Source: Gammaproteobacteria bacterium
GTDB taxonomy: Bacteria; Pseudomonadota; Gammaproteobacteria; Steroidobacterales; Steroidobacteraceae
NCBI GenBank assembly: GCA_028870635.1
Contig: JAGWPE010000241.1
Coordinates: 1 to 57,335, forward strand
Reading direction: 5' to 3'
Length of the DNA: 57,335 nt
Numbering within the stretch: position 1 is the first letter of the stretch; each line of letters starts with the position of its first letter. The position numbers were made by a program, and so were the translations under genes. Shown here one piece after another: positions 32,635 through 42,861 of this stretch. A model generated the notes under the pieces. The model made no database searches. It worked only from the letters and a program-made list of their open reading frames with translations, and was not told where the DNA came from.

Positions 32635-33795
32635 ATGGTCGTCGAAGTCATCAGGACCGAGGGGGGGCTCGCGCTGCAGCTGACGGGCGAGTGGCGGGCG
32701 CTCGCGTACCGGCAGATCGATACGGCCCTCGCGGCCGTGGACCTGTCCGGCGCGCACCGCATCGAGATCGCCACCGACCGGCTCGCCGCGCTCGACCTGA
32801 CAGGCGCCTGGCGCCTGCGGGAATTCGTGCGGCACGCGCGCGCGGCGGGCGCGGAGGTGGCTTTCGCCGGCACGCCGCCGGATCAGCTGCGCCTGGTGGA
32901 CGATACTTTGCGGCCGATCGAGGCGGAGGCTGAGGGGACAGCCCCGGGCGCCGTGAAAGGACTTCGCGAGGAGCTCACGGAGCTGCCCGCCGAGGCCGAG
33001 GTCGCAACGCTCACTTTCATCGGCCGCCGCGCGGTGACTCTCTGGCGCGATATGATCGGTGCGCTCGCCTTCCTCGGCAGGCTCAGCGCCACGGCGCTCG
33101 GTGCGCTGCCGCATCCGCGGGGCCTGCGCCCGACCTCGATCGCGCGGCACGTATACGACACCGGGATCACCGCCATCCCGATCGTGGCGCTGATCGCCTT
33201 CCTCATCAGCGTCATCATCGCCTACATGAGCGCGCAGCAGCTGCGCGGCTTCGGCGCGGAGATCTTCGTGGTCGACCTCGTCACCATCGGCGTGCTGCGC
33301 GAGCTCGGCGTACTGCTCACCGCCATCATCGTCGCGGGCCGCTCCGGCAGCGCCTACGCGGCCGAGATCGGCTCCATGAAGCTCAATGAGGAGGTCGATG
33401 CGCTGCAGGCGACCGGCGTCGACCCCTTCGAGGCGTTGGTGCTGCCCCGCGTGCTCGGGCTGGTCATCTCATTGCCCCTTCTCACCGTCGTCGCGGACCT
33501 GATCGGCCTGGTCGGCGGCGCAGTGCTGTGCGCATACCTGCTGCACATGCCGCTCGACCAGTACGTCACCCGGGTGAGTCAGGCCATCTCCGCCACTACT
33601 TTCTGGGTCGGCATCATCAAGGCTCCGGTCTTCGCCGTGCTCATCGCCATGGCCGGCACTCACAGGGGCATGCAGGTGCGCGGCTCCTCGCGGGAGCTCG
33701 GCCGGCTCACCACCGTCGCGGTGGTCCAGGCCATCTTCCTGGTGATCCTGGCCGATGCCCTCTTTGCCGTGCTCTTCATGGAGATCGGCGTTTGA
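32635..33795 (+). CDS. MlaE-family ABC transporter permease with N-terminal STAS-like region
   Basis: TGITAIPIVALIAFLISVIIAYMSAQQLRGFGAEIFVVDLVTIGVLRELGVLLTAIIVAGRSGSAYAAEIGSMKLNEEVDAL. Confidence 0.93.
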   Translation: MVVEVIRTEGGLALQLTGEWRALAYRQIDTALAAVDLSGAHRIEIATDRLAALDLTGAWRLREFVRHARAAGAEVAFAGTPPDQLRLVDDTLRPIEAEAEGTAPGAVKGLREELTELPAEAEVATLTFIGRRAVTLWRDMIGALAFLGRLSATALGALPHPRGLRPTSIARHVYDTGITAIPIVALIAFLISVIIAYMSAQQLRGFGAEIFVVDLVTIGVLRELGVLLTAIIVAGRSGSAYAAEIGSMKLNEEVDALQATGVDPFEALVLPRVLGLVISLPLLTVVADLIGLVGGAVLCAYLLHMPLDQYVTRVSQAISATTFWVGIIKAPVFAVLIAMAGTHRGMQVRGSSRELGRLTTVAVVQAIFLVILADALFAVLFMEIGV

Positions 33796-34565
33796 TCTAC
33801 CCCATCCTGGAGGTGTGCGGCCTGGTCAACCGCTTCGGCTCCCAGGTGGTCCACGACGGCCTCGACATGGAGGTCCGCGAGGACGAGGTGTTCGGCATCG
33901 TCGGCGGCTCCGGGACCGGCAAGTCGGTACTCCTCAGGAGCGTACTCGGCCTGCAGCGCCCACAGGCCGGCACGATCCGCATCGAGGGGCATGACATCAC
34001 GCAGCTCTCCGGCGGCGCGCTGCGCGCCGTGAAGGCGCGCTACGGGGTGACCTTCCAGCAGGGCGCGTTGTATTCCTCGCTCGACGTGCTGCAGAACGTG
34101 CAGCTGCCCATGCTCGAGTACATGCAGGACCTCTCCCCGTCGGCGCGCGACGAGCTGGCGATGCTGAAAATCCGCCTCGTGGGTCTTCCCGCGGACGCTG
34201 CGCGCAAATATCCTGCGGAGCTCTCCGGGGGCATGGTCAAGCGGGCCGCCCTGGCGCGGGCGCTGGCGCTCGACCCCCGGCTGCTGTTCCTGGACGAGCC
34301 GACCTCCGGACTCGATCCGATCGGCGCGGCGGAGTTCGACGAGCTGATGCTGTACCTGCAGAAGCAATTGCGCTTGACCGTGGTGATGATCACGCACGAC
34401 CTCGACTCCATCTTCCGCACCTGCAACCGCGTCGGTGTGATCGTGGACCGTCGCATGGAGACAGACACGTTGGACCGCATCGTCGAGCATCCACACCCCT
34501 GGATACAGGCTTACTTTCACGGCGATCGCGCCAGCATTCACCTCAAGGTGGCCCATGGAGCGTGA
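33792..34565 (+). CDS. MlaF-like ABC transporter ATP-binding protein (TTG start)
   Basis: GIVGGSGTGKSVLLRSVLGL, ELSGGMVKRAALARALALDPRLLFLDEPTSGLDPIGA. Confidence 0.92.
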   Translation: MIYPILEVCGLVNRFGSQVVHDGLDMEVREDEVFGIVGGSGTGKSVLLRSVLGLQRPQAGTIRIEGHDITQLSGGALRAVKARYGVTFQQGALYSSLDVLQNVQLPMLEYMQDLSPSARDELAMLKIRLVGLPADAARKYPAELSGGMVKRAALARALALDPRLLFLDEPTSGLDPIGAAEFDELMLYLQKQLRLTVVMITHDLDSIFRTCNRVGVIVDRRMETDTLDRIVEHPHPWIQAYFHGDRASIHLKVAHGA

Positions 34566-35484
34566 AGCAAACTATGCCGCGGTTGGCGCGTTCGTACTGT
34601 TGGTGGCGCTGGCGGCGGCGCTCTTCGTCTACTGGTATTCGGGCACCCGCGTGCACCGGACGTATGAGCGCTACGAGATCTATTTCAACGGCAGCGTCAG
34701 CGGCCTGGAGCAGGGCGCGGCGGTCAGATATCTCGGCGTGCGGGTCGGCCGCGTCGTGGAGATGCGCATCGATCCGCGCGATGCGGGCCGCGTGGAGGTG
34801 ATCGCCGCCATCGAGTCCACGGCGCCGATTTCCCCCCGCACCGTCGCGGAGCTCAACCTGCAGGGCGTGACCGGACTGCTCTACATCGATCTGCAGCAAT
34901 CGGCGCTGCCGGCGCCGCCGTCGGTGCCGAGCCTCGAATACCCGGTGATCCGCGCGGCGCCATCCCAGTTCGATGTGTTCATGGCGCAGCTTCCCCGCCT
35001 GTCAGCGGCCGCCGGGGGCGTGATCCAGCGTTTGAACCGGCTGTTGAGCGATCAGAACATAGACGACGTTTCGCGCAGTCTCGACAACCTTTCGCAGGCG
35101 AGCACCTCGCTGCCGCAGACGATTCGTAACGTCAACGCGCTGCTGACGCAGCTTCGCACTGCGACGGCGGAGCTCGCCTCCACCGCCGGCAGCGCCCGCA
35201 AGGTGATGGATACCGCCGGTCCGCAGGTCGTCACGACCATGCAGCGCCTGCAGACAGTGGCTGCCAACCTCTCGCAGGCTACCGACCAGCTCGACAAGAT
35301 GATCGCGGAGAATCGGGCCGACGTCCGCTCCTTCGCGCGCTCCAGCTTGCCGGAGCTCGAAAGCTTCGTACGCGAGGGCCGCGCGGCCGCCAAGGACATC
35401 CGCCAGCTCTCCGAGAGCCTGCGCCGCAATCCGTCGCAGCTCCTCTACCAACCGGCCCGCGCGGGCGTGGAGATTCCGCAATGA
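34555..35484 (+). CDS. MCE/MlaD family substrate-binding protein
   Basis: MEREANYAAVGAFVLLVALAAALFVYWYSG...YFNGSVSGLEQGAAVRYLGVRVGRVVEMRID. Confidence 0.92.
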   Translation: MEREANYAAVGAFVLLVALAAALFVYWYSGTRVHRTYERYEIYFNGSVSGLEQGAAVRYLGVRVGRVVEMRIDPRDAGRVEVIAAIESTAPISPRTVAELNLQGVTGLLYIDLQQSALPAPPSVPSLEYPVIRAAPSQFDVFMAQLPRLSAAAGGVIQRLNRLLSDQNIDDVSRSLDNLSQASTSLPQTIRNVNALLTQLRTATAELASTAGSARKVMDTAGPQVVTTMQRLQTVAANLSQATDQLDKMIAENRADVRSFARSSLPELESFVREGRAAAKDIRQLSESLRRNPSQLLYQPARAGVEIPQ

Positions 35485-36179
35485 CACCCTGGAAGCCGCT
35501 GCTGCGGATCGGGCCGGTTCTGCTCGCCCTGGCGCTCAGCGGATGCTCGAGCCTGCTGCACAGCGATGCCGCGCCCGTGCAGGTCTACACCCTCCGGGCG
35601 GGATCTGCCGCGGCCGGCGATGGCGCCGATCCGCCCGCGGCCCTCGCTGCCTCGCTGCGCGTGGCGCATCCGCTTGCCGGGCCCGGCCTCGGGACATCTC
35701 AGATCGTGCTGTTGCAGCCCGATCACCGCTTGAACGTCTATGCGGCCAGCGCTTGGGCGGCCGACACGCCCGCGCTCATCGAGTCGCTGGCTGTCGCGAC
35801 CCTGCGCGACTCCGGCCACTGGCGCTCGATCGAGGATGCGGAGAGCCCTTTCCCCTCCGATTATCTCCTGCAGATCTCCATCCGCCGTTTCGATGCCGAC
35901 TACTCCGGAGGTCAGGGCATCGCTCCCACAGTGCGAGTGACGCTCGATTGCACGCTGGGCAAGGAGGAAGGGCGCGACATCGTCGCAACCTTCGTGGCGA
36001 GCGGATCCGCTGTCGCGGGTGCCAACCGCCTGGGCGCCGTCGTCGCCGCTTTCCAACAGGCCACCAACGCCGCAATGGCGGCGCTCTCGCAAGAGACCTC
36101 AGCGGCAATCCGCCGGGGTGCGAGGAACGCACGGGCGGATGGCCGGTCCGCGGTCGTGCAGCCTGCCGGCAAGCCCTGA
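35481..36179 (+). CDS. ABC-type transport auxiliary lipoprotein (PqiC/DUF330-like)
   Basis: Lipobox LALSGCSS; follows MCE operon with 4-nt overlap. Confidence 0.8.
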   Translation: MTPWKPLLRIGPVLLALALSGCSSLLHSDAAPVQVYTLRAGSAAAGDGADPPAALAASLRVAHPLAGPGLGTSQIVLLQPDHRLNVYAASAWAADTPALIESLAVATLRDSGHWRSIEDAESPFPSDYLLQISIRRFDADYSGGQGIAPTVRVTLDCTLGKEEGRDIVATFVASGSAVAGANRLGAVVAAFQQATNAAMAALSQETSAAIRRGARNARADGRSAVVQPAGKP

Positions 36180-36180
36180 C

Positions 36181-37134
36181 TTGAAATACCGCCACGAGCA
36201 TCACGCCGGCAACTTCGCGGACGTCCACAAGCATGTGACGCTGCTGGCGCTGCTCGCCGCCTTGAAGCGCAAGGAGAAGGGCTTTCTCTACCTCGAGACC
36301 CACGCCGGCCGGGGCGCCTACGATTCGTCGGGGGCGGACGGCGAATCGGCCAGCGGTATCGGGCGGCTCGATGCGCAGCGTCTCTCGGAGGCAGCAGGGC
36401 CGTCCGCCGCCGAAGAGATTCGCCACTATCTGGCACGAGTGCAGCTGCTGCGCCGCGAGCGCCGGCAGCCGCGGCTCTATCCCGGCTCTCCGCTGCTCGC
36501 CGCCAGCGAGTTGCGCCCGCAGGACCGCGCGGTTCTGATCGAGCAGCAGCCCCCCGAGGCGCGCGCGCTCGAGAGGGCGTTGTCCGCTCAGGCGCAGGGA
36601 CGTGCCCGGCCGCCGCGGGTGGCCGGGTCTCGGGCAAAAACCACGCCTTTTGACCGAGACGGCGCTGGGCCGGGCAGGAGCCCGGATCCAGCGCCTCATA
36701 TCACGGTTGAGATCGGTGACGGCTTCGAGCGCCTGCGCGCCTGGCTGCCGCCGCCCGAGCGCCGCGGGTTGACCTTCATGGATCCGCCCTACGAGGAGAG
36801 CCGCCGGGACTTCGAGCGGACCCGGCATGCGGCCGCGGAGGCGCTGCGGCGCTTTCACACCGGCGTGGTGGCGATCTGGTATCCGATCAAGGACGAGCGC
36901 GACACATCGGCCTGGCATGTGGCACTCGCGGGCGAGCTCGATTGCGGCCTGCTCGCGGCGGAGCTGTCACTCTATCCGCGCGATTCCCGGGTGGCGCTCA
37001 ACGGCTCCGGCATGCTCATCCTCAATCCTCCCTACCAGCTCGCCGAGCGGATGGAAACGTGGCTGCCGCAGCTGCACGCCTGCCTCGACTCGGGGCACGG
37101 CGGCCGCACGAGCGTGCGAAATCTGAAGGCCTGA
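36181..37134 (+). CDS. rlmJ: 23S rRNA (adenine(2030)-N(6))-methyltransferase RlmJ (TTG start), carrying an in-frame repeat insertion
   Basis: LKYRHEHHAGNFADVHKHVTLLALLAALKRKEKGFLYLETHAGRGAY...LTFMDPPYE; insertion [32 protein letters not shown] within the ORF. Confidence 0.9.
   Translation: MKYRHEHHAGNFADVHKHVTLLALLAALKRKEKGFLYLETHAGRGAYDSSGADGESASGIGRLDAQRLSEAAGPSAAEEIRHYLARVQLLRRERRQPRLYPGSPLLAASELRPQDRAVLIEQQPPEARALERALSAQAQGRARPPRVAGSRAKTTPFDRDGAGPGRSPDPAPHITVEIGDGFERLRAWLPPPERRGLTFMDPPYEESRRDFERTRHAAAEALRRFHTGVVAIWYPIKDERDTSAWHVALAGELDCGLLAAELSLYPRDSRVALNGSGMLILNPPYQLAERMETWLPQLHACLDSGHGGRTSVRNLKA
36591..36694 (+). repeat. Structured palindromic repeat, copy 2, inside rlmJ (short form, 104 bp)
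   Basis: GGCGCAGGGACGTGCC...GTCTCGGGCAAAAACCACGCCTTTTGACCGAGAC...GCGCTGGGCCGGGCAGGAGCCCGGATCCAGCGC. Confidence 0.85.
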
Positions 37135-37195
37135 GCGCTCATCCGTGTCGGCCGGGACCGTGACGGCGGCGTGGCAAGGGAGCAGAATCCGCTCA

Positions 37196-38023
37196 ATGAG
37201 CGGCACGGTCGATCAGTACGGGGTCGTGGGTCACCCCGTGGCCCACAGCCTCTCACCCTTCATCCATGCCATGTTCGCGCGCCAGACCGGACAGGCCATG
37301 AGTTATCGCCTCTTCGACTTCGCACCGGAGGTGCTCGAGGAGCGCATCACCGCGTTCTTCACCCAAGGAGGGCGCGGTCTCAACATCACGCTGCCTTACA
37401 AGATGGCCGCCGTGGCGCGCGCCGACGAGCTGACCAGCCGGGCCCAGCACGCGGGCGCCGTCAACACGCTGGCCATGCGCAAGGACGGCACCATACTCGG
37501 CGACAACACCGATGGCGTCGGACTCACGCAGGACCTTTGCGTCAATCAGCGCGTCATCGTGACGCGCCGGCGCGTTCTGGTCATCGGCGCCGGCGGCGCC
37601 GTCCGCGGGGTGCTGGCGCCGCTCCTTGCGCTGGGGCCGGAGGTCATCGTGATCGCCAATCGCACGGCGGATCGCGCCAAGGCGCTTGCCGCGACTTTCG
37701 CGCAGATGGGCAACGTCGAGGGCGTCGGCTTCCGCTACATCGCGGGCGGCCCCTACGATCTCGTGATCAACGCCACGTCCGCCAGCCTCACCGGCGAGAT
37801 ACCCGACGTACCGGTCGCCGTCATCGGTTCGGACACGTTCTGCTATGACATGGCGTATGGAAAGGGTGACACGCCATTCGTTCGTTGGTGCGTGGAGCTC
37901 GGCTGCCGCGCGGCCGCATCCGGCTGGGGAATGCTGGTCGAGCAGGCGGCGGAGTCCTTCCGCCTGTGGCGCGGCGTCAGGCCCCTCACCGGGCCGGTGC
38001 TCGCGGCGCTCACCTCATCGTAA
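37196..38023 (+). CDS. aroE: Shikimate dehydrogenase
   Basis: [26 protein letters not shown]...GLNITLPYK...AGAVNTL...GDNTDGVGL. Confidence 0.95.
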   Translation: MSGTVDQYGVVGHPVAHSLSPFIHAMFARQTGQAMSYRLFDFAPEVLEERITAFFTQGGRGLNITLPYKMAAVARADELTSRAQHAGAVNTLAMRKDGTILGDNTDGVGLTQDLCVNQRVIVTRRRVLVIGAGGAVRGVLAPLLALGPEVIVIANRTADRAKALAATFAQMGNVEGVGFRYIAGGPYDLVINATSASLTGEIPDVPVAVIGSDTFCYDMAYGKGDTPFVRWCVELGCRAAASGWGMLVEQAAESFRLWRGVRPLTGPVLAALTSS

Positions 38024-39359
38024 CGAGCTCCTCGGCGCTGGTGGGGTGGATGGCCACGGTGTCGTCGAAGTCCTCCTTGGTGGCGCCCATCCTCATGGCT
38101 ACCGCAAAGCCCTGCATCATCTCGTCCGCGCCCGGGCCGACGACGTGCACGCCAACGACCCGCCGAGTGGGTCCCACGGTCACCAGCTTCATGTCACAGC
38201 GCGGCTTGGCCGTCGTGAGCGCGTGGTACATCGGGATGAAGCTCGATTTGAAGACGGTGACGGCCTCATCACCGTAGTCGTCGCGCGCGGCCTGCTCGGA
38301 CAGGCCGACGGTGCCGATCGGCGGATGCCCGAACACGACAGTCGGGATGTTGCGGTAGTCGAGGTGCCGGTCGCCCTTGCCCCCGAAGAGGCGATCGCTC
38401 AGGCGCCGGCCGGCGGCGATCGCCACCGGCGTGAGCGGCGCCCGGCCGGTTATATCGCCGATGGCGTACACGCCCGCGGCGCTCGTGCACTGATACTTGT
38501 CCGTGACGATGAACCCGTAGGCATCGAGCTCCACGGCCGCCCGATCCAGCCCCAACTCCTCCACCGCGGGCGCGCGCCCGATGGCCCAGAGCACGCAGTC
38601 GAACCGCTCGAGCCGTCTGCCGTCGCGCAGCGAGAGCGCCAGGCTTCCGCGGTTGTCGCAGTCGAGCGCCGACGGCCACGCCTGTGTAACGATGCTCACG
38701 CCGTCGTCGCGGAGGATCTTCAGCATCGACTCCCCGATCATGGAGTCGAAATGCTTCAGCATGGTCTCGCCGCGCAGGATGAGGGTCACGTCGGAGCCCA
38801 GCGACGCGAAGATGCCCGTCAGCTCGATGGCGATATAGCCGCTGCCGACGATAGCGACTCGCTCCGGCCTGCGGGGCAGCTCGAAGAAGCCGTCGGAGGT
38901 GATGCCGAGCTCCGCGCCTGGGATGGGCGGCAGCAACGGACGGCCGCCGGTAGCGATGATGATGTGCGGGGCGGAGAGTGAGGACCCCGCCGCCTCCACG
39001 GTCCGGCCGTCCACGAAATGCGCGCGGCCGCGGACGAGGCTCACTCCGCGCTTGGCGAGATTGGCCTCGTAGATGCCATTCAGGCGCAGCACATAGGCAT
39101 CACGCTTCTGCTTGAGCAAGGCCCAGTCGTGCTCCCCGGCCGAGAGCGCAAAGCCGTAATCCGGCGCATCGCGCAGGCCCTCGGCGAGACCGGCCGCGTT
39201 CCACATGACTTTTTTCGGCACGCAGCCGACGTTCACGCAGGTGCCGCCGAGGCGGTGCGACTCCACCAGGGCGACCCTGGCCCCGTATTCCGCCGCGCGC
39301 TGCGCCGCGGCCAGCCCACCGCTGCCGCCGCCGATGACAATCAGGTCGAACTCACTCAT
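38010..39359 (-). CDS. gor: Glutathione-disulfide reductase
   Basis: [50 protein letters not shown]; overlaps aroE end by 14 nt (convergent). Confidence 0.93.
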   Translation of the reverse strand: MSEFDLIVIGGGSGGLAAAQRAAEYGARVALVESHRLGGTCVNVGCVPKKVMWNAAGLAEGLRDAPDYGFALSAGEHDWALLKQKRDAYVLRLNGIYEANLAKRGVSLVRGRAHFVDGRTVEAAGSSLSAPHIIIATGGRPLLPPIPGAELGITSDGFFELPRRPERVAIVGSGYIAIELTGIFASLGSDVTLILRGETMLKHFDSMIGESMLKILRDDGVSIVTQAWPSALDCDNRGSLALSLRDGRRLERFDCVLWAIGRAPAVEELGLDRAAVELDAYGFIVTDKYQCTSAAGVYAIGDITGRAPLTPVAIAAGRRLSDRLFGGKGDRHLDYRNIPTVVFGHPPIGTVGLSEQAARDDYGDEAVTVFKSSFIPMYHALTTAKPRCDMKLVTVGPTRRVVGVHVVGPGADEMMQGFAVAMRMGATKEDFDDTVAIHPTSAEELVTMR

Positions 39360-39378
39360 TATCGGATTGTAGTATGAA

Positions 39379-39520
39379 GCGCTGAATCCGGGCTCCTGCC
39401 CGGCCCGGCGCGCCTCGGGCAAAAAGCGTGGTTTTTGCCCGAGGCTCGCTCGGCGGGCGAAGCGGTGCTTCGCTGAAAGGCACCGCCTCGCCCTACGGCG
39501 GCGGGGCACATCCCTGTGCC
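39379..39520 (-). repeat. Structured palindromic repeat, copy 3 (long form, 142 bp, reverse orientation)
   Basis: GCCTCGGGCAAAAAGCGTGGTTTTTGCCCGAGGC perfect stem; GGGGCACATCCCTGTGCC terminus. Confidence 0.85.
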
Positions 39521-39573
39521 TTGCTTCCAGGTCGCGAGGTGCAATTGCAACCAGCTCGAATGATAGGTGTGTG

Positions 39574-41610
39574 ATGGACAATCCACTGCTCGCCGAGGAG
39601 CCGCTGCCGCCGTTTCCCCGCATCCGCCCGGAGCACATCGAGCCGGGAGTGCGCGAGGTGCTGTCCCGGGCGCGAGCGCGGATAGGGGAGATTGCCGCGC
39701 GGGATACCCCGACCTTCGCCGCCGTCGTCGAGCCGCTCGAGGAGCTGCACCATGGGGTCGCGCGCGCCTGGTCGCCCGTCAGCCATCTGAACGCCGTGCT
39801 CAACTCCGAGGCGCTGCGCACCGCCTACAACACCTGCCTGCCGCTTCTCTCGGCCTACCAGACGGATCTCGCGCAGAGCGAGCCGCTCTATCGGGCTTAC
39901 CGGGCGATCGAGGAGCGGGAAGGCGCCGCGCTCGATGCGGTGCAGCGCCGCGTGCTCGAGCACGCGCTGCGGGACTTCCGGCTCGCCGGCGTCGGACTCG
40001 GCGCCGCCGACAAGCAACGCTTCAAGGACGTGATGCTGGAGCTGACCGGTCTGCAGGCGAAGTTCGAGGAGAACGTGCTCGATGCGACCAACGGCTGGAG
40101 CTACCGTGTCACCGACGGTGCTCTGCTGCGCGGTCTCAACGAAATGCTCATCGACCAGGCGCGCCGTCGCGCCCACGATCAGCGGCTCGAAGGCTGGGTC
40201 CTGACACTCGATCAGCCGACCTACGTTGCCGTCGTGACCGACGCGGAGTCTGACGTCCTGCGCCGCGCCTTTTACGAGGCGTGGACCACGCGCGCCTCCG
40301 ATCAGGGCCCCAATGCGGGCAAATGGGACAACGCGGACGTCATGGAGCAGATCCTGCGCAAGCGCCACCAGGCCGCGGGCATCCTCGGCTTCGGCAACTA
40401 CGCGCAATACGCGCTCGCCACGCGCATGGCGCACAGCGTCCCGGAAGTCATGCAGTTTCTCGAGGAGCTGTCGCGATCGGCCCGGCCCGCGGCCGTGCAG
40501 GAGTTCGAGGAGCTCGAGGCTTTCGCCGGGCATCGGCTGGAAGCATGGGACGTCGGCTTCTACGCGGAGCGGCTGCAGCGCGAGCGCTACACCGTCTCGC
40601 AGGAGGAGATGCGCCCCTACTTCCCGCTGCCGCGGGTGCTTGCCGGGCTGTTCGAGGTCGCCGAGAAGCTCTTCGACGTGCGTATCCGGGAGCGTAGCGG
40701 CGCCCCGGTGTGGCACCCGGACGTGCGCTTCTTCGAGATCGAGAGCGCCGCGGGGCGGCCTGTCGGCAGCTTCTTTCTCGATGCTTACGCCCGGCCCAAC
40801 AAGCGCAGCGGCGCCTGGATGGACGAGTGCATCGGGCGCAAGCGCCTCGCCTCCGGCTCGGCGCTGCCGGTGGCCTACCTCGTCTGCAACGTATTGCCCC
40901 CGGGCGAGGGCCGGCCGGCCCTCCTCACTCACGACGACGTGCTGACACTCTTCCACGAGTTCGGGCACGGCCTGCACCATCTGCTCACCCGCGTCGACTA
41001 TCCGAGCATCGCCGGGATCAACGGCGTTGCCTGGGATGCCGTCGAGCTGCCGAGCCAGTTCATGGAGAATTACGCGTGGCACCCGGACGTGCTCAGCAGG
41101 ATTTCCAGTCATTTCCAGACAGGGGCGCCCCTGCCGGCGCAGACGCAGGAGCGGCTGCGCGCGACGCGCAGCTTTCATGCGGGACTGCAGATGATGCGCC
41201 AGCTCGAGTTCGCGCTCTTCGACTTCCGCTTGCATGCCGAGTACTCCCCGGAGCGGGGCGGCCGCGTGCGCGAGCTGCTGCGGGAGGTACGCCGGGAGGT
41301 CGCGGTCGTGCCCGCCCCGGAATGGAACCGGTTCGCCAACAGCTTTGGACACATCTTCGCCGGCGGCTATGCGGCCGGGTACTACAGCTACAAATGGGCC
41401 GAGGTCCTGGCCGCGGACGCCTTCTCGGCCTTCGAGGAGCGGGGCGTTTTCGATCGCGCCACCGCCGCGCGATTCCTGGATTCCATCCTCTCCCGGGGAG
41501 GCAGCCGGGACGCTCTGGACGCCTTCATCGAGTTCCGTGGGCGCCGCCCCGACATCCGCCCGCTGCTGGCTCAGCACGGGATAGCCGCCCCCGGCGAGAC
41601 AGCCGGCTGA
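39574..41610 (+). CDS. prlC: Oligopeptidase A (M3 metallopeptidase)
   Basis: [47 protein letters not shown] zinc motif. Confidence 0.95.
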   Translation: MDNPLLAEEPLPPFPRIRPEHIEPGVREVLSRARARIGEIAARDTPTFAAVVEPLEELHHGVARAWSPVSHLNAVLNSEALRTAYNTCLPLLSAYQTDLAQSEPLYRAYRAIEEREGAALDAVQRRVLEHALRDFRLAGVGLGAADKQRFKDVMLELTGLQAKFEENVLDATNGWSYRVTDGALLRGLNEMLIDQARRRAHDQRLEGWVLTLDQPTYVAVVTDAESDVLRRAFYEAWTTRASDQGPNAGKWDNADVMEQILRKRHQAAGILGFGNYAQYALATRMAHSVPEVMQFLEELSRSARPAAVQEFEELEAFAGHRLEAWDVGFYAERLQRERYTVSQEEMRPYFPLPRVLAGLFEVAEKLFDVRIRERSGAPVWHPDVRFFEIESAAGRPVGSFFLDAYARPNKRSGAWMDECIGRKRLASGSALPVAYLVCNVLPPGEGRPALLTHDDVLTLFHEFGHGLHHLLTRVDYPSIAGINGVAWDAVELPSQFMENYAWHPDVLSRISSHFQTGAPLPAQTQERLRATRSFHAGLQMMRQLEFALFDFRLHAEYSPERGGRVRELLREVRREVAVVPAPEWNRFANSFGHIFAGGYAAGYYSYKWAEVLAADAFSAFEERGVFDRATAARFLDSILSRGGSRDALDAFIEFRGRRPDIRPLLAQHGIAAPGETAG

Positions 41611-41791
41611 CCTCTATCCGGCGCGCAGCGCCGCTATTCGTACGGGCTTGGCGCAGCCAGCCCCGTTGCGACCTGCGCGCCAGCGCATAAAACTGTGCGG
41701 TGCTTCGCAGTGGCGGGGAGGGGGCGGCTCCTAGACTGACCCGAATCTCGCTCCCGGGGAACGGCCGCAGGCCGTGCGACAGACCACCAGA

Positions 41792-42799
41792 ATGAGCAGC
41801 GCCCGGCGCAGTGACTTCGACGTAACCAATTCCGTCCAGGTGAGCTCCCCGGAGGCGGTGCTGCGCGCCGTCGAGGCGCTCTACCGGCCCACCTGGCCGG
41901 ACGCGCCCCTGGAGCCCTTGCGCCGGTCCTTCCGCCACTTCGGGGCGCTGTTCGCGGGCGAAGTCCCCGGCTTCCATGGCGTGGACACCGTCTACCACGA
42001 CCGACAGCACACGCTGGACATCACCCTGGCTCTGGCGCGGCTGCTCGTCGGCTATGAGCGCCAGGCGCCCGAGGCTCAGCGCCTGGGGGGTGAGCGGGCG
42101 GTGGCGGGCCTCATCACCGGCCTTTTCCATGACGTCGGGTATCTGCGCCGCGCCGACGATCAGGACTCGCGCAATGGCGCGGAATTCACCCGCATCCACG
42201 TCAGCCGCGGCTCCCGTTTTCTGGAGGAATTCCTGCCCGAGGTCGGGCTCGCTCCCTGGGCGCCGGTCGCGCGCGAGATCATCCACTTCACCGGCTACGA
42301 GCTGCCCTTCGCCGAGATCGAGGCGCGGGTGCCCGATCCTCGCGACATCATGGTGGGCCACCTCCTCGGCACCGCCGACATGATCGCCCAGATGGCCGAC
42401 CGCTGTTACCTCGAGAAGTGCCGCGACCGGCTGTACGCGGAATTCGTCCTCGGGGGAGTCGCCCTGCCGATCGCCGCCAATGGCGGCCGCCAGGTGAAGT
42501 ACGCCTCGGGCCTGGACCTGCTGCGCCAGACCCCGGACTTCGTGGCGGAAGTGCGCGAGAAGCGCCTGGACGGGGAGTTCGGCTCCGCCTATCGCTACCT
42601 CGAGATCCTCTATGGCGGCAGAAATCCCTACATGGAAGCCATCGACCGCAACGTCGATTATCTGCGCCAGGTGCTGCGCAGCGAGAACTGGCGGCTGCTG
42701 CGGCGCAAGCCGCCGATCTTTTCAGCGGTATCCGACCCCATGTCCACCATGCGCGGGCTGATGGTGGGCTACATAAAGAAAGTGTGGTCGGGGTATTAG
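41792..42799 (+). CDS. HD domain-containing phosphohydrolase-like protein
   Basis: YHDRQHTLDITLALARLL...AGLITGLFHDVGYLRRADD. Confidence 0.85.
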   Translation: MSSARRSDFDVTNSVQVSSPEAVLRAVEALYRPTWPDAPLEPLRRSFRHFGALFAGEVPGFHGVDTVYHDRQHTLDITLALARLLVGYERQAPEAQRLGGERAVAGLITGLFHDVGYLRRADDQDSRNGAEFTRIHVSRGSRFLEEFLPEVGLAPWAPVAREIIHFTGYELPFAEIEARVPDPRDIMVGHLLGTADMIAQMADRCYLEKCRDRLYAEFVLGGVALPIAANGGRQVKYASGLDLLRQTPDFVAEVREKRLDGEFGSAYRYLEILYGGRNPYMEAIDRNVDYLRQVLRSENWRLLRRKPPIFSAVSDPMSTMRGLMVGYIKKVWSGY

Positions 42800-42861
42800 T
42801 GATGGTTTAAGCCAGGGGCGGCGGTTAATATCAGGGGCTGATCAGAGCGATTAGCCCCCTT

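Noticed and set aside
30400-33795. Very long ORFs antisense to or in other frames of conserved genes (also 25055-26560, 39493-41577, 42796-44790, 48131-51052, 5748-7442, 17406-18962)
   Set aside because: High GC makes long spurious frames; compositions are Arg/His/Gly/Leu-rich with no family motifs, while the opposite strand encodes clear conserved proteins. Only the mlaE-like part (32635-33795) of the 30400 ORF is real.
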